From an uncultured Dehalococcoidia bacterium (GTDB taxonomy: Bacteria > Chloroflexota > Dehalococcoidia > Lucifugimonadales > CATQGZ01): DNA of 64,000 nucleotides. The notes beneath the pieces are model-generated. The model had not been told where the DNA came from, made no database searches, and was given only the letters and a program-made list of their open reading frames with translations. The DNA is taken from assembly GCA_958295685.1 (NCBI GenBank), contig OY282365.1:1674001-1738000 (forward strand). The letters are read 5' to 3'. The position numbers and the translations under genes were made by a program. Positions 8,030 through 17,487 of this stretch are shown here, one piece after another (the stretch's first letter is position 1; every line of letters begins with the position of its first letter).

Positions 8030-8103
8030 CCGAGGCCGCGGGGTGAATTGGTCTGCGGGCCGCTTCCCCAACCCAGGCTGACAGTCCTGATACCATAACG
8101 CAC

Positions 8104-10932
8104 ATGACGCTCATCCCTCCCGGCGCTCCCCTCCTCGACGAGGAATGGGTCGCTCTCGATCTGGAGACCACGGGCCTTTCGAGCGACGACGACCAGGTGA
8201 TCGAAGTTGGCGCGGTCAGGTTCCGCGGGACCGAGCCCATGGACACGTTCCAGTCCCTCGTGAACCCGGGACGCCGGCTCGACCCGTTCATCACGCGGCT
8301 GACGGGCATCACCGACGCCGACCTCAGAGACGCGCCGGCCTTCTCCTCCGTCGCCGCCGCGCTTGCCGACTTCGTGGGCAGGGCGCCGCTGGTCGGTCAC
8401 AACATCCCCTTCGACCTGAGGTTCCTCGAGAGTCAGGGCCTCAGTGTGTCGAACCCGACGTGCGACACCTGGGAGTTGGCGTACTTCCTGCTCCCTAGAC
8501 AGCCAAGCTATGCCCTCGAGAGCCTTGCCGGTCCGGCCGGCAGGGACGGCTCCCGCTACCACCGCGCCGTCGACGACGCGCGAGCCGCCGGGCGGCTGTT
8601 CGTCAGGCTGCTGGAAGACCTGGCCGCCCTGGAGCCGTACGCGCTGGCCGAGATTCGGCGCTTGGCGCAGCGGTCGCCCTGGACGGTATCGGATGTTCTC
8701 AGGCTCCGCCGCGCCGCGTCTCACGGGGCCGCGCCGCCCGATTCGGAAACGGAACCATCGGGCATCGACGTGAGCGCGCTGAGCAGCCGGCTGAGGCATG
8801 GGAGACCTCTCCGAGCCAACGAGCGGCGGCAGACCATGGACCCCGACTTCATAGCCTCGCTTCTCCGCTCCGGCAGCCCTCTCGCCGATGCCGTAGAGGG
8901 CTTCGAGGAGCGCGGCGAGCAGGCCGCCATGGCCAAAGCCGTGGCAAGGGCCCTCAACGGGGGGCAGCGGCTGATAGTCGAGGCGGGCACCGGCGTCGGG
9001 AAGTCCCTCGCCTACCTCCTGCCCGCGGCCGTCTACGCGCTGGAAAACAACAAGCGCGTGGTCATATCCACCAACACGATCAACCTTCAGGAACAGCTTC
9101 TCACGAAGGACGTCCCCGTGCTCCTCCGCGCCCTGTCCGAGATGGAGGAACTCGGGACGGAAGGCCTCGAGTTCGCTCAGCTCAAGGGCAGGGCGAACTA
9201 TCTATGCTTCAGGCGGTGGAACCACCTCCGCTCCGGCGATACCCTCACGGCCGAAGAGGCGCGGATGGCGGCGAAGACGCTGGTGTGGCTGAGAGACACC
9301 GCGACCGGAGACCGCAGCGAGCTGAACCTCGGCAATCGGGAGGCGGCGGCCCCGTGGGACAGGATATCGGCCCAGGGGGCGCTGAAGTGTCCCAGAGGAG
9401 GGACGCCCTGCTTCCTGCGCGCCGCGCGGGAGAAGGCGGCCGCGTCTCACCTGATCATAGTCAACCACGCGCTCCTGCTGTCCGACCTCACGGCCGGGGG
9501 CTCCCTGATCCCGGAACACGACGTCCTGATTATCGACGAAGCCCACCATCTCGAACGCGAAGCCACCAGACACCTGGGCTTCGAGATGAGCTATTCCCGA
9601 TTCGGCGACCACGTCGAATCGCTGGCCGGCGACGGAGGGCTGTTCGCGCTGGCCGTGAACGCCTTCCGCGGAACGTTCGTGGCCGCCACGAGGCGGGAGA
9701 CCGTGGAGCAGGCGGTACAGCGCTCCCTGCCTCTGCTGCCCAGGCTCAGGGACGCGGCCGCGCGAACGTTCGCCGCGCTCGGCGCGGTGGTCGCGGAGCA
9801 GGCCGGAGAGCGCGGCGATTTCTCGCTGGAGTTTCGCGTCAGGGACTCCCTCAGAGCGAAGCCCGAATGGTCGGAACTGAAGGCCCACTGGGAGAACGCC
9901 GACCTCATCCTGATGGACTTGGACGCCAGGCTGGGCGATCTGAGCGTCGCGCTCGAAGGGCTGGAGGACGCGGACCTGATCAACTACGACGGCCTGACGC
10001 TCGAACTGCTCAACGCTCGTCAGGCGAACTCCGACATCCGGCAGATGCTCAGAGAGTTCGTCTCGGAACCCGCGGACGACGGCATCTACTGGGTCACTCG
10101 CAGCCGCCAGTCGGCAGACCTGGTCCTGCGCTCCGCGCCGCTCCACGTGGGCCCCATTCTGGACGAGACGCTCTTCTCCAGGAAGGAGTCCGTGATCATG
10201 ACCAGCGCCACGCTGAGCACGGCCGGCTCTTTCGACCACGTGATCGAACGCACCGGCTTTGCCGAGTCGGAACAACTCCTGCTCGGCTCTCCGTTCGACT
10301 ACCCCAGAGCCGCGCTCCTGTGCGTGCCGAGCGACATGCCCGAGCCCAACTCCTGGGCCTACCAGTCGGCGGTCGAGCAGGCGGTGATCGACTCGGCGCT
10401 GGCAGCCGGCGGAAGGACCATGGCGCTGTTCACGTCGCACGCCGCCCTGCGGTCCGCCGCGTCCGAGATACGCGGCGGACTCGAAGCTCAGGGGATCGAC
10501 GTGCTCGCTCAGGGTGTGGACGGCACCCCGGCGCAGCTTCTCAGGCGCTTCCGTGGCAACCCCCAATCGCTCCTGATGGGCACGGCCAGCTTCTGGGAGG
10601 GCGTCGACCTTCCAGGTGACTCGCTGCAGATGGTGCTGGTCGCGCGGCTGCCGTTCAACGTGCCGACGGAGCCCGTATTCGAAGCTCGTTCGGAGATGTA
10701 CGAAGACCCATTCAACCGGTACGCGCTGCCCGAGGCCGCGCTGCGGCTGCGGCAGGGCTTCGGGCGTCTCATCAGAACCAAGACCGACAGAGGCGTAGTG
10801 GCGATACTGGACCGGCGCATCACCTCCAGGAGGTACGGGCAGGTCTTCATCGACTCCCTGCCGGACGTGACCCTGAGAAAGGTCAGCATCATCGACCTGG
10901 ACAGGCACGTCAGGGGATGGCTCGAGGTGTAG
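8104..10932 (+). CDS. dinG: DinG-type DNA helicase fused to a DnaQ-like 3'-5' exonuclease
   Basis: 942-residue XPD/DinG-family helicase with an N-terminal DEDD exonuclease, the architecture also seen in Firmicutes DinG. The exonuclease occupies about residues 12-180: ALDLETTGL (Asp19/Glu21), VGHNIPFDLRFL near 100, and HRAVDDARAAGRLF as the HxxxxD box. The helicase has Walker A EAGTGVGKSLAYLLPA near 295, the DEAH box IIDEAHHLE near 477 and helicase-motif VI sequence QGFGRLIRTKTDRGVV near 880. Cysteines in NYLCFRRW and LKCPRGGTPCF lie where the 4Fe-4S domain sits in XPD/DinG proteins. The ogg-like gene begins 3 bp downstream, suggesting a small DNA-repair operon. Confidence 0.92.
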   Translation: MTLIPPGAPLLDEEWVALDLETTGLSSDDDQVIEVGAVRFRGTEPMDTFQSLVNPGRRLDPFITRLTGITDADLRDAPAFSSVAAALADFVGRAPLVGHNIPFDLRFLESQGLSVSNPTCDTWELAYFLLPRQPSYALESLAGPAGRDGSRYHRAVDDARAAGRLFVRLLEDLAALEPYALAEIRRLAQRSPWTVSDVLRLRRAASHGAAPPDSETEPSGIDVSALSSRLRHGRPLRANERRQTMDPDFIASLLRSGSPLADAVEGFEERGEQAAMAKAVARALNGGQRLIVEAGTGVGKSLAYLLPAAVYALENNKRVVISTNTINLQEQLLTKDVPVLLRALSEMEELGTEGLEFAQLKGRANYLCFRRWNHLRSGDTLTAEEARMAAKTLVWLRDTATGDRSELNLGNREAAAPWDRISAQGALKCPRGGTPCFLRAAREKAAASHLIIVNHALLLSDLTAGGSLIPEHDVLIIDEAHHLEREATRHLGFEMSYSRFGDHVESLAGDGGLFALAVNAFRGTFVAATRRETVEQAVQRSLPLLPRLRDAAARTFAALGAVVAEQAGERGDFSLEFRVRDSLRAKPEWSELKAHWENADLILMDLDARLGDLSVALEGLEDADLINYDGLTLELLNARQANSDIRQMLREFVSEPADDGIYWVTRSRQSADLVLRSAPLHVGPILDETLFSRKESVIMTSATLSTAGSFDHVIERTGFAESEQLLLGSPFDYPRAALLCVPSDMPEPNSWAYQSAVEQAVIDSALAAGGRTMALFTSHAALRSAASEIRGGLEAQGIDVLAQGVDGTPAQLLRRFRGNPQSLLMGTASFWEGVDLPGDSLQMVLVARLPFNVPTEPVFEARSEMYEDPFNRYALPEAALRLRQGFGRLIRTKTDRGVVAILDRRITSRRYGQVFIDSLPDVTLRKVSIIDLDRHVRGWLEV

Positions 10933-10935
10933 CGG

Positions 10936-11823
10936 ATGCTCATACCATTCACGCGGCCCCTCGACCTCGAGAATACGCTGGAGGTCGGGCAGGCTTTCCG
11001 ATGGCGTCGGGAACCCTCGGAGCCGACGGAACACCCCTGGTTCTGGGGCGTCGCCTTCGACAACCTGGTCAAGCTGCGCAGGACGGAGGAGGGAGTCGAG
11101 TTCTTCTGCGCCCCCGATAGCGAGGCCGCGCTGTCTCCACTCCTCCAGGACTACCTCCGACTCGGGGACGACCTCTCCGCTATCTACGAATCGATTCGTG
11201 GAGACGAGCGGGTGAGCGCGTGCATCGACCGATACCCCGGTCTGAGGCTCCTGAGACAGGACCCCTGGGAGTGCCTCGTATCCTTCATCTGCTCGGCCAA
11301 CAACAACATCCGGAGAATCGGCGGCAACGTGGAGGACATGTCCAGGAGTTTCGGGCGGCCGGTCGGCATCGAGGACAGGCATCGGCACACGTTCCCGACG
11401 CCGGAGGAACTCGCGGACGCGGGCGAGCATCGTCTGCGAGAACTGGGGCTGGGATTCCGGGCCAAGTACGTCGCAGCCGCCGCCAGGAGGGTCGCCGGAG
11501 GGGAGGTCGACCTGTACTCGCTGCGGGAGGCCCCATACGAGGAAGCGCTGAACGCCCTAGTCTCCCTGGAGGGTGTCGCGGACAAGGTGGCAAACTGCGT
11601 CCTGCTGTTCTCACTCGACAAGCTGGAGGCGTTCCCCGTGGACGTATGGATAGACCGGGCATTGCGCGATTGGTATCCACAGGTAACCGAGAAGAGGCTG
11701 CCCAGGAAGGCATTGCGCCCCTGGGCCCAGGAGCGCTTCGGCCCCTACGCCGGTTACGCCAACCAGTACCTCTTTCACCAGAGACGGTCGGATCAAAGAG
11801 GAAAGCGGGCCGCAGGCCGCTGA
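10936..11823 (+). CDS. ogg: 8-oxoguanine DNA glycosylase, OGG1 type (HhH-GPD)
   Basis: Bifunctional DNA glycosylase/lyase that excises 8-oxoguanine. The 295 residues contain an N-terminal OGG_N-like domain (FTRPLDLENTLEVGQAFRWRRE...WFWGVAFDN) and the HhH-GPD core (PWECLVSFICSANNNIRRI). The hairpin LEGVADKVANCVLLF holds the catalytic Lys, and FPVDVWIDRAL holds the catalytic Asp. The arrangement is that of eukaryotic OGG1 and its bacterial relatives rather than MutM. The ATG is 3 bp after dinG, so coupling is likely. The stop is followed by about 95 bp containing a GCCGCC-TGC-GGCGGC hairpin. Confidence 0.9.
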   Translation: MLIPFTRPLDLENTLEVGQAFRWRREPSEPTEHPWFWGVAFDNLVKLRRTEEGVEFFCAPDSEAALSPLLQDYLRLGDDLSAIYESIRGDERVSACIDRYPGLRLLRQDPWECLVSFICSANNNIRRIGGNVEDMSRSFGRPVGIEDRHRHTFPTPEELADAGEHRLRELGLGFRAKYVAAAARRVAGGEVDLYSLREAPYEEALNALVSLEGVADKVANCVLLFSLDKLEAFPVDVWIDRALRDWYPQVTEKRLPRKALRPWAQERFGPYAGYANQYLFHQRRSDQRGKRAAGR

Positions 11824-11918
11824 GCGGCCGCCCCAACTTGACCCTGCTCCCGCCTTACTCAATAATTGAGGCTGGAGCGCCGCCTGCGGCGGCTGACTAT
11901 CGAACCGAAGGAGAGATC

Positions 11919-12815
<897 letters not shown>

Positions 12816-12861
12816 GGGCCGCTCGAACGCTCTCCGACACCCTCCGAACCCGTCACGACGT

Positions 12862-12875
12862 CCGGCCCGGGCCGG
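12862..12875. other. Perfect 14-bp palindrome between convergent genes
   Basis: CCGGCCCGGGCCGG lies in the 179-bp gap between two convergent genes. It could form a strong stem for termination of either transcript, but there is no T-tract, so the role is unproven. The rest of the gap shows nothing else. Confidence 0.3.
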
Positions 12876-12994
12876 TCCCCGACGCACACCGTACCGTGAG
12901 CCGCGGGTACGCCGCGCGATGGCGCGTCTGGCGCGGCCCTGAACGGGAGAACCCGGCCAACCTCCCTTGCGGCGGCGCCCCCTCGCTCACGGCC

Positions 12995-14665
12995 CTACAT
13001 GGCGGGGTCGATGATCACGTCGAGCAGCGCGGGCTTGCCCATGTCCACCGCTTCCCTGAGCGCCGGCGCCAGTTCCTCGGGGTCTTCGATCCGCCTGCCG
13101 TGGACCCCGAAGGCGTTCGCCATTCCTGCCATGTCGAACGGGATCGAGAAGTCCATCCCGATGAACCGGCTGGGCGGGGACTCGCCCTTCAGGATCAGCT
13201 CCTTGTAGGCGTTCATGTTGACCTTCAGCACCTTGTAGATGCCGTTGTTGCAGATCACGTAGACGACTGGGATATTCTCCGCGGCCGCCGTCCAGAGGCC
13301 CTGGGCGGTCATCATGGCGCTCCCGTCGCCCAGCACTCCGACGACCGGCCTGTCCGGGTTCGCCAGCTTCAGCCCCAGTGTTCCGCCCATGCCCCAGCCC
13401 AGGGCCCCGCCGCGTCCGCCGTAGAAGCTCCCGGGCTCGTCGAACTCCATCGAGTGGTTCAGGGCCGGAGCGCTGGTCACCGCGTCGTTCGCGATGATGG
13501 CGTCGTCCGGCAGTCCCTTTGCGAGCTCGGCCATCATCCGCTCCGGGCTCATCGGCGAGCCGTCCCAGCGCGACTTCAGCCTCGTCTCGGCCCTGTCCTG
13601 CGCCGCCCGCTTTTCCGAGGCCGCCTCCGCCGCCCGTGCCCGCGCCGCCGCCCGCGCCGAGCCGCTCATCGCCGCGTCGAGCGCGTCGGCGATCTCGCCG
13701 AGAGAACTCCTGGGGTCGGCGGCTATTCCCACGTCGGTCGGCTCGGTCTGCCCGACGTTCGAGGCGTCCCAGTGCACGTGCACCAGCCGCGTGCCCTCGC
13801 TCAGATAGCGCATCGGCGGATCGGAGAACATGTAGTAATTGCTTGCGATCTTCCCGGCCGCCAGCACCGCGTCGGTCGTGGACAGCGTATCGCGGGTTCC
13901 ACGGAAACCCAGGCGAATGGGGCCGAGGTACTGCGGGTGGCTCGTCGGGAAGTTCACCAGAGAGTACATGGTCGAGTAGACCCGGCACCCGAGTATCTCG
14001 GCGACCCGGACCGCCTCGTCCACGGCGCCGGACTCGCCGACGCTGTCTCCGATCAGCATGACGGGATTCGACGCGCCCGCCAGTATCTCGACCGCCCTTT
14101 CGATGGCCTCGGCGTCGGGGCGGACCCGGCTGAAGGTGCGCGACGAGGGTATGATATCGACGCTGCCCTCGTCGTCCAGCGAGTTGGCCGTGAACGATAT
14201 GAAGGTCGGCCCCGTCGGAGGCGTCTTGGCCTCGTGGAAGGCTCTCCGCATGGCAACGGGAATAGCGTCCGGATGGCTGACCTCCACGCTCCACTTGGTG
14301 AACTGGCGTGCCATCTCCCGGAGGTCGGTGCGTCCGTGCGCAAGCTCTCGCACGTCCTTGTTGCACGCCGTCAGCACGATTGGCGAGCCTCCCTCGTGCG
14401 CGTTGTGGAGAAGGCTGAGGCCGTTGGCCAGCCCGGTCTCTATGTGCAGGTTCACGAACGAGGGGCTCCCCGACGCCCGGCCGTAGGCGTCGGCCATCCC
14501 CATCGCCACCCCCTCCTGCACCGCAAGCACGTACTCGATGTCCGGGTAAGATTCGAGGGCGTCCATGAGCGGCGTCTCGGTGGTCCCAGGATTGCCGAAT
14601 ACGTACCTGACGCCTTCGGCCCTGAGCATCTCCATCACGGCGTGCTTGCCCGTCATCCTGATCAC
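12995..14665 (-). CDS. Thiamine-diphosphate-dependent enzyme, benzoylformate-decarboxylase-like
   Basis: 556-residue TPP enzyme with the three usual domains. The N-terminal Pyr domain contains VFGNPGTTETPL and the catalytic-Glu segment VLAVQEGVAMGMADAYGRASG. The middle domain carries PVMLIGDSVG. The PP domain has the TPP/Mg motif GDGSAMM followed by ICNNGIYKV. The GNPGTTE start is characteristic of benzoylformate decarboxylases and related 2-oxoacid decarboxylases rather than acetolactate synthases. The GTG at 14665 is preferred because GGAGG lies 8 bp before it; an ATG three codons downstream is too far. It is convergent with the hydroxyacid dehydrogenase. The substrate is not determinable here. 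Confidence 0.87.
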   Translation of the reverse strand: MIRMTGKHAVMEMLRAEGVRYVFGNPGTTETPLMDALESYPDIEYVLAVQEGVAMGMADAYGRASGSPSFVNLHIETGLANGLSLLHNAHEGGSPIVLTACNKDVRELAHGRTDLREMARQFTKWSVEVSHPDAIPVAMRRAFHEAKTPPTGPTFISFTANSLDDEGSVDIIPSSRTFSRVRPDAEAIERAVEILAGASNPVMLIGDSVGESGAVDEAVRVAEILGCRVYSTMYSLVNFPTSHPQYLGPIRLGFRGTRDTLSTTDAVLAAGKIASNYYMFSDPPMRYLSEGTRLVHVHWDASNVGQTEPTDVGIAADPRSSLGEIADALDAAMSGSARAAARARAAEAASEKRAAQDRAETRLKSRWDGSPMSPERMMAELAKGLPDDAIIANDAVTSAPALNHSMEFDEPGSFYGGRGGALGWGMGGTLGLKLANPDRPVVGVLGDGSAMMTAQGLWTAAAENIPVVYVICNNGIYKVLKVNMNAYKELILKGESPPSRFIGMDFSIPFDMAGMANAFGVHGRRIEDPEELAPALREAVDMGKPALLDVIIDPAM

Positions 14666-14843
14666 GTTTCCGGCCTCCTAGTGGTTATACGGTGGTTATG
14701 CGCGAATGGCGCGCGGCTGTCACCCTGCGCATCATACAGCAACTCAGCCTCCCGGAGTACGAGCCGCATACCCAGGTCGCGGCGCCTCCGCCGCAGGGCG
14801 TCCCCGTGTTCCGCAGACATTTCAAACAATGCGCTCAGAGGAC

Positions 14844-14872
14844 TTGACATTCCCAGTTGCGGTCAATATGAT
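14844..14872 (+). promoter_or_regulatory. Consensus promoter for the collagen-like lipoprotein gene
   Basis: TTGACA (14844-14849), 17-bp spacer, TATGAT (14867-14872): one of the best sigma70-type matches in the window. It lies 123 bp before the TTG start at 14995. Confidence 0.65.
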
Positions 14873-14916
14873 GATGCCGCCTGAGACTTGCCGGTGCGTC
14901 CGGCAGATTACTTTGT

Positions 14917-14925
14917 TGCTATAAT
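14917..14925 (+). promoter_or_regulatory. Extended -10 promoter for the collagen-like lipoprotein gene
   Basis: TGCTATAAT, a TGn-extended perfect -10, lies 70 bp upstream of the TTG start at 14995 and downstream of the TTGACA/TATGAT promoter. No good -35 is visible. The gene may therefore have two start sites. Confidence 0.5.
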
Positions 14926-14994
14926 TGACATCGCCCCGCTAAGATGGGGCCGTTGAACACAAGCCACGAGGAATAAATAACGAGGGGGTCTCAA

Positions 14995-15861
14995 TTGAGC
15001 AAGCTTGTTCGCAGTAGGGGCATGATCATAGCCCTGCTCTTCTCGGTTTCGATACTTGCGCTAGTGGCGTGCACGGGGCCGCAGGGTGAGGCCGGCGAGC
15101 CGGGCAACCCAGGCAACCCGGGCAACCCTGGCCCACAGGGGCCTCCTGGGCCGAAGGGCGATCCGGGTGACCCCGGACTCCCCGGCAACCCCGGCAACCC
15201 CGGCAACCCCGGCCCACAGGGGCCTCCTGGTGAGGCTGGCGCCCCAGGCAAGGATGCCGTGTCGCCTCAGGCCAGGCTGGCAGTCAGCAAGGGTGTGCTC
15301 ACGTCCGACGATGACTTCTCGGTGTGGGGCTCAGGCTTCCAGGCAAACGAGGCCGTTCTGTTGATCGTCATGTCCGGCTCGTCCGAGAGGATAATAGGCG
15401 GCGGAGCAGGCGCTCAGGGACAGGCCAACGCGGCAGGCGCGTTTGCCATCGACTTCGACTCGATGGGCGCCAGCGTGAACCCGGGAATCACGACCATCAT
15501 GGCGAGAGGCGGGGCTGGGTCAACGGCGAGCGCTCCTGTAATGGTCAGCGCCGGGCCGATTGCGTCCACCTCGCCATCCTCGAGCCTGGCCATTCAGCCG
15601 GCCGCGCCCGGTGAGAACTCGACCGTCTGGGGCGCGGGCTTTGCCCCGGGTGAGTTCGTGAGCGTCTCGATCCAAGGCGACGGGGCCACCATGATCATCG
15701 CGGGTGGCGCAGCCAACAGTTCAGGCGCGTTCTCCTTTGCCGCGAGAGTCCCGGTCGATAGCGACGGCGCGGCTGTCCTTGGCGTTGGCGTCTACACCGT
15801 CAAAGCCACAGGCGACTCGGGGTCGGAAGCGACCGCGCCCTTCATGATCGCGGACAAATAA
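14995..15861 (+). CDS. Collagen-like repeat lipoprotein
   Basis: Secreted, probably surface-anchored lipoprotein of 288 residues. It starts at a TTG with GAGGGGG upstream. The signal peptide (RGMIIALLFSVSILALVAC) ends in a lipobox with Cys26. Residues 28-87 are about twenty uninterrupted Gly-X-Y triplets rich in GNP, GPQ and GPP, which can form a collagen triple helix. The remainder contains two similar beta-rich modules, each with a VWG(S/A)GF(Q/A) motif (SVWGSGFQANEAVLL near 103 and TVWGAGFAPGEFVSV near 204). The DNA of the collagen part is itself repetitive. The gene is monocistronic, with strong promoters before it and a terminator after it. No specific function can be assigned. Confidence 0.85.
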   Translation: MSKLVRSRGMIIALLFSVSILALVACTGPQGEAGEPGNPGNPGNPGPQGPPGPKGDPGDPGLPGNPGNPGNPGPQGPPGEAGAPGKDAVSPQARLAVSKGVLTSDDDFSVWGSGFQANEAVLLIVMSGSSERIIGGGAGAQGQANAAGAFAIDFDSMGASVNPGITTIMARGGAGSTASAPVMVSAGPIASTSPSSSLAIQPAAPGENSTVWGAGFAPGEFVSVSIQGDGATMIIAGGAANSSGAFSFAARVPVDSDGAAVLGVGVYTVKATGDSGSEATAPFMIADK

Positions 15862-15893
15862 GCCACACCGGAACCCGGAACCTCTAAAGAAGA

Positions 15894-15931
15894 AGGCCCT
15901 GCCGTCCAACGGGTCGGCAGGGCCTCTTTCT
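15894..15931 (+). terminator. Rho-independent terminator of the collagen-like gene
   Basis: An 11-bp perfect stem, AGGCCCTGCCG paired with CGGCAGGGCCT, around a 10-nt loop and followed by CTTTCT. It begins 33 bp after the stop codon at 15861. Confidence 0.85.
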
Positions 15932-15981
15932 ACGTCCGTCTCCTCCAACCCCACAGACACAGGGGATTTTGTCGTCTCTGT

Positions 15982-16034
15982 GCACCGGCCCACCCATACC
16001 CCCGTGGGGTTCCATTAGGGCGGGCCTCCGGTGC
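15982..16034. other. Unassigned GC-rich inverted repeat
   Basis: GCACCGG-CCCACCC (15982-15995) is complementary, with a small bulge, to GGGCGGG-CCT-CCGGTGC (16018-16034), and CCCC-GT-GGGG forms an inner hairpin. It lies in the 328-bp gap between the terminator and the convergent CNNM gene. I tested it as a tRNA, tmRNA and SRP RNA by eye and it does not fit. The remaining gap (16035-16189) shows nothing recognisable. Confidence 0.35.
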
Positions 16035-16189
16035 GAGAGTTCTAACCGACTCTACCCGACCACAGGCCAACTTGGGCGGTTGAGAGAAGCTCCCTCAATC
16101 CAGGATCAGGCAGTGCGGGCGACCAGCTACTCGGTAGACCACGTCAAGCTCCCCTCCACCTCCCCGGATAAGGCGGCGCGGCGCTGTTC

Positions 16190-17443
16190 CTAGTTCTGAG
16201 GAGCGCGTCTCGTGACGTGCAGGTTCTTGAGCCGTCGGCCCGCGGTCGAAATCACCTCGATCCGAAGACCGTCGTACTCGACGACGTCTCCCTGGCTCGG
16301 GATCTTGCCCAGGCGCTGATAGACCAAGCCTCCGAGCGTGTCGAACCCCTCGCCCCTGACGGGTACGCTGAACAGATCGTCCAGGTGGTCGACGTTCACG
16401 CGCGCATCCATCACGAACTCATCATTGCCGATGCGCTGTACGCCGTGCTCGCCGGTGTCAAACTCATCCTCTATCTCGCCGACGATCTCTTCCAGCAGGT
16501 CTTCGATCGTTACCAGGCCGGAGACCCCGCCGTACTCATCGACCACGACGGCCATCTGGACTCGCCTGACCTTGAATTCGCTCAGCAACTCCTCCAGTGT
16601 CTTGTACTCAGGAATGAACATGGGCGGACGGATCACGCTCTCGACCGGCGGGGGAGGTCCGTCCCGCTCGGACACGAGATGGCGCAGCAGATCTCTGGAG
16701 TAGGCGATGCCGATAACGTGGTCCAGGTCATCCCTGTACACCGGTATACGGCTGTGACCGCCGTCCATCATCAGGGCTGCCAGGTCCAGCGCCGACGTGC
16801 CCAGCTCTGCCGCGACGATGTCCACTCGTGGAACCATTATCTCGCGCGCCACGGTCTTGTCCTGGCGCACCACGCCTCTTATCATCCGCGCTTCGCGCTC
16901 GTCAATCGGGTCGGCGATCTGTTCGTCGTCCGCCTCGTCCTCATGGAGCGCGGCAGGAACGGACTCGGAGTGACTGCCGTTGGCCGCCGCGCGGTTTAGA
17001 CTCGCCGTGACCGACGTGATCGGACTCAGCGCCCACGTCAGCCACCCGACCGGACGGGCGAACCTCAGCGCGATGCGCTCGCGGCGGAATCGCGGAATCG
17101 CGGACGCGCCCAGGTGGACCACGCTCAGAAGAATGAGGATGCCGACCGAGGTGAGCGACACGGCGAGCCACCGGCCGCCGGACGCGGAAAGCGCCAATAC
17201 CGTCCCGGATACAAGCGCGGAGGACAACGCGAGTATCTTCAGCATGAGAAGCGCTTCAGACGGGCCGACCGGCCCGATGTGCAGCCGCTCCAGGTCCGAC
17301 GCGCCCCTGACCCCCTCGGAGACCAGACGCTGGATCTGTTCCCGTCTGACCGACCCGAAGCTGGCCTCGCCTATAGCCGCAATCGCGTAGGCGAGCACCG
17401 AAGCCGTCAGTGCCAGGGCCGATAATGCCCCGTCGCTGTCCAT
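16190..17443 (-). CDS. CNNM/CorC-family membrane protein with CBS pair (HlyC/CorC type)
   Basis: 417-residue inner-membrane protein of the CNNM/CorB/HlyC group, linked to magnesium or other divalent-cation transport. The N-terminal 150 residues form a shortened CNNM transmembrane domain (helices near 5-25, 68-85 and 93-112). Next comes the IDEREARMIRGVVRQDKTVAREIMVPRVDIV linker, two CBS domains (SRIPVYRDDLDHVIGIAYSRDLL near 235 and VVVDEYGGVSGLVTIEDLLEEIVGEIEDEFD near 308), and the C-terminal CorC_HlyC domain (MDARVNVDHLDDLF...FDTLGGLVYQRLGKIP). The VDEYGG and EEIVGEI motifs are diagnostic. glmU lies upstream on the same strand, 44 bp away. Confidence 0.9.
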   Translation of the reverse strand: MDSDGALSALALTASVLAYAIAAIGEASFGSVRREQIQRLVSEGVRGASDLERLHIGPVGPSEALLMLKILALSSALVSGTVLALSASGGRWLAVSLTSVGILILLSVVHLGASAIPRFRRERIALRFARPVGWLTWALSPITSVTASLNRAAANGSHSESVPAALHEDEADDEQIADPIDEREARMIRGVVRQDKTVAREIMVPRVDIVAAELGTSALDLAALMMDGGHSRIPVYRDDLDHVIGIAYSRDLLRHLVSERDGPPPPVESVIRPPMFIPEYKTLEELLSEFKVRRVQMAVVVDEYGGVSGLVTIEDLLEEIVGEIEDEFDTGEHGVQRIGNDEFVMDARVNVDHLDDLFSVPVRGEGFDTLGGLVYQRLGKIPSQGDVVEYDGLRIEVISTAGRRLKNLHVTRRAPQN

Positions 17444-17487
17444 TGTCTTGTTATGTCCTCCGCCGAGGAGACTCCGGCGTCGGCGCG

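Noticed and set aside
9202..11430. Long minus-strand frame of 742 residues
   Set aside because: Antisense to dinG and ogg, no recognisable domain, shadow composition.
12896..14884. Long plus-strand frame of 662 residues
   Set aside because: It is antisense to the TPP-enzyme gene at 12995-14665, has His/Arg/Gly-rich shadow composition and no domain.
15970..16100. Possible tRNA, tmRNA or SRP RNA
   Set aside because: No TTCRA T-loop, no acceptor pairing at the right distance, no tag-peptide frame and no GGAAG-type SRP apex.
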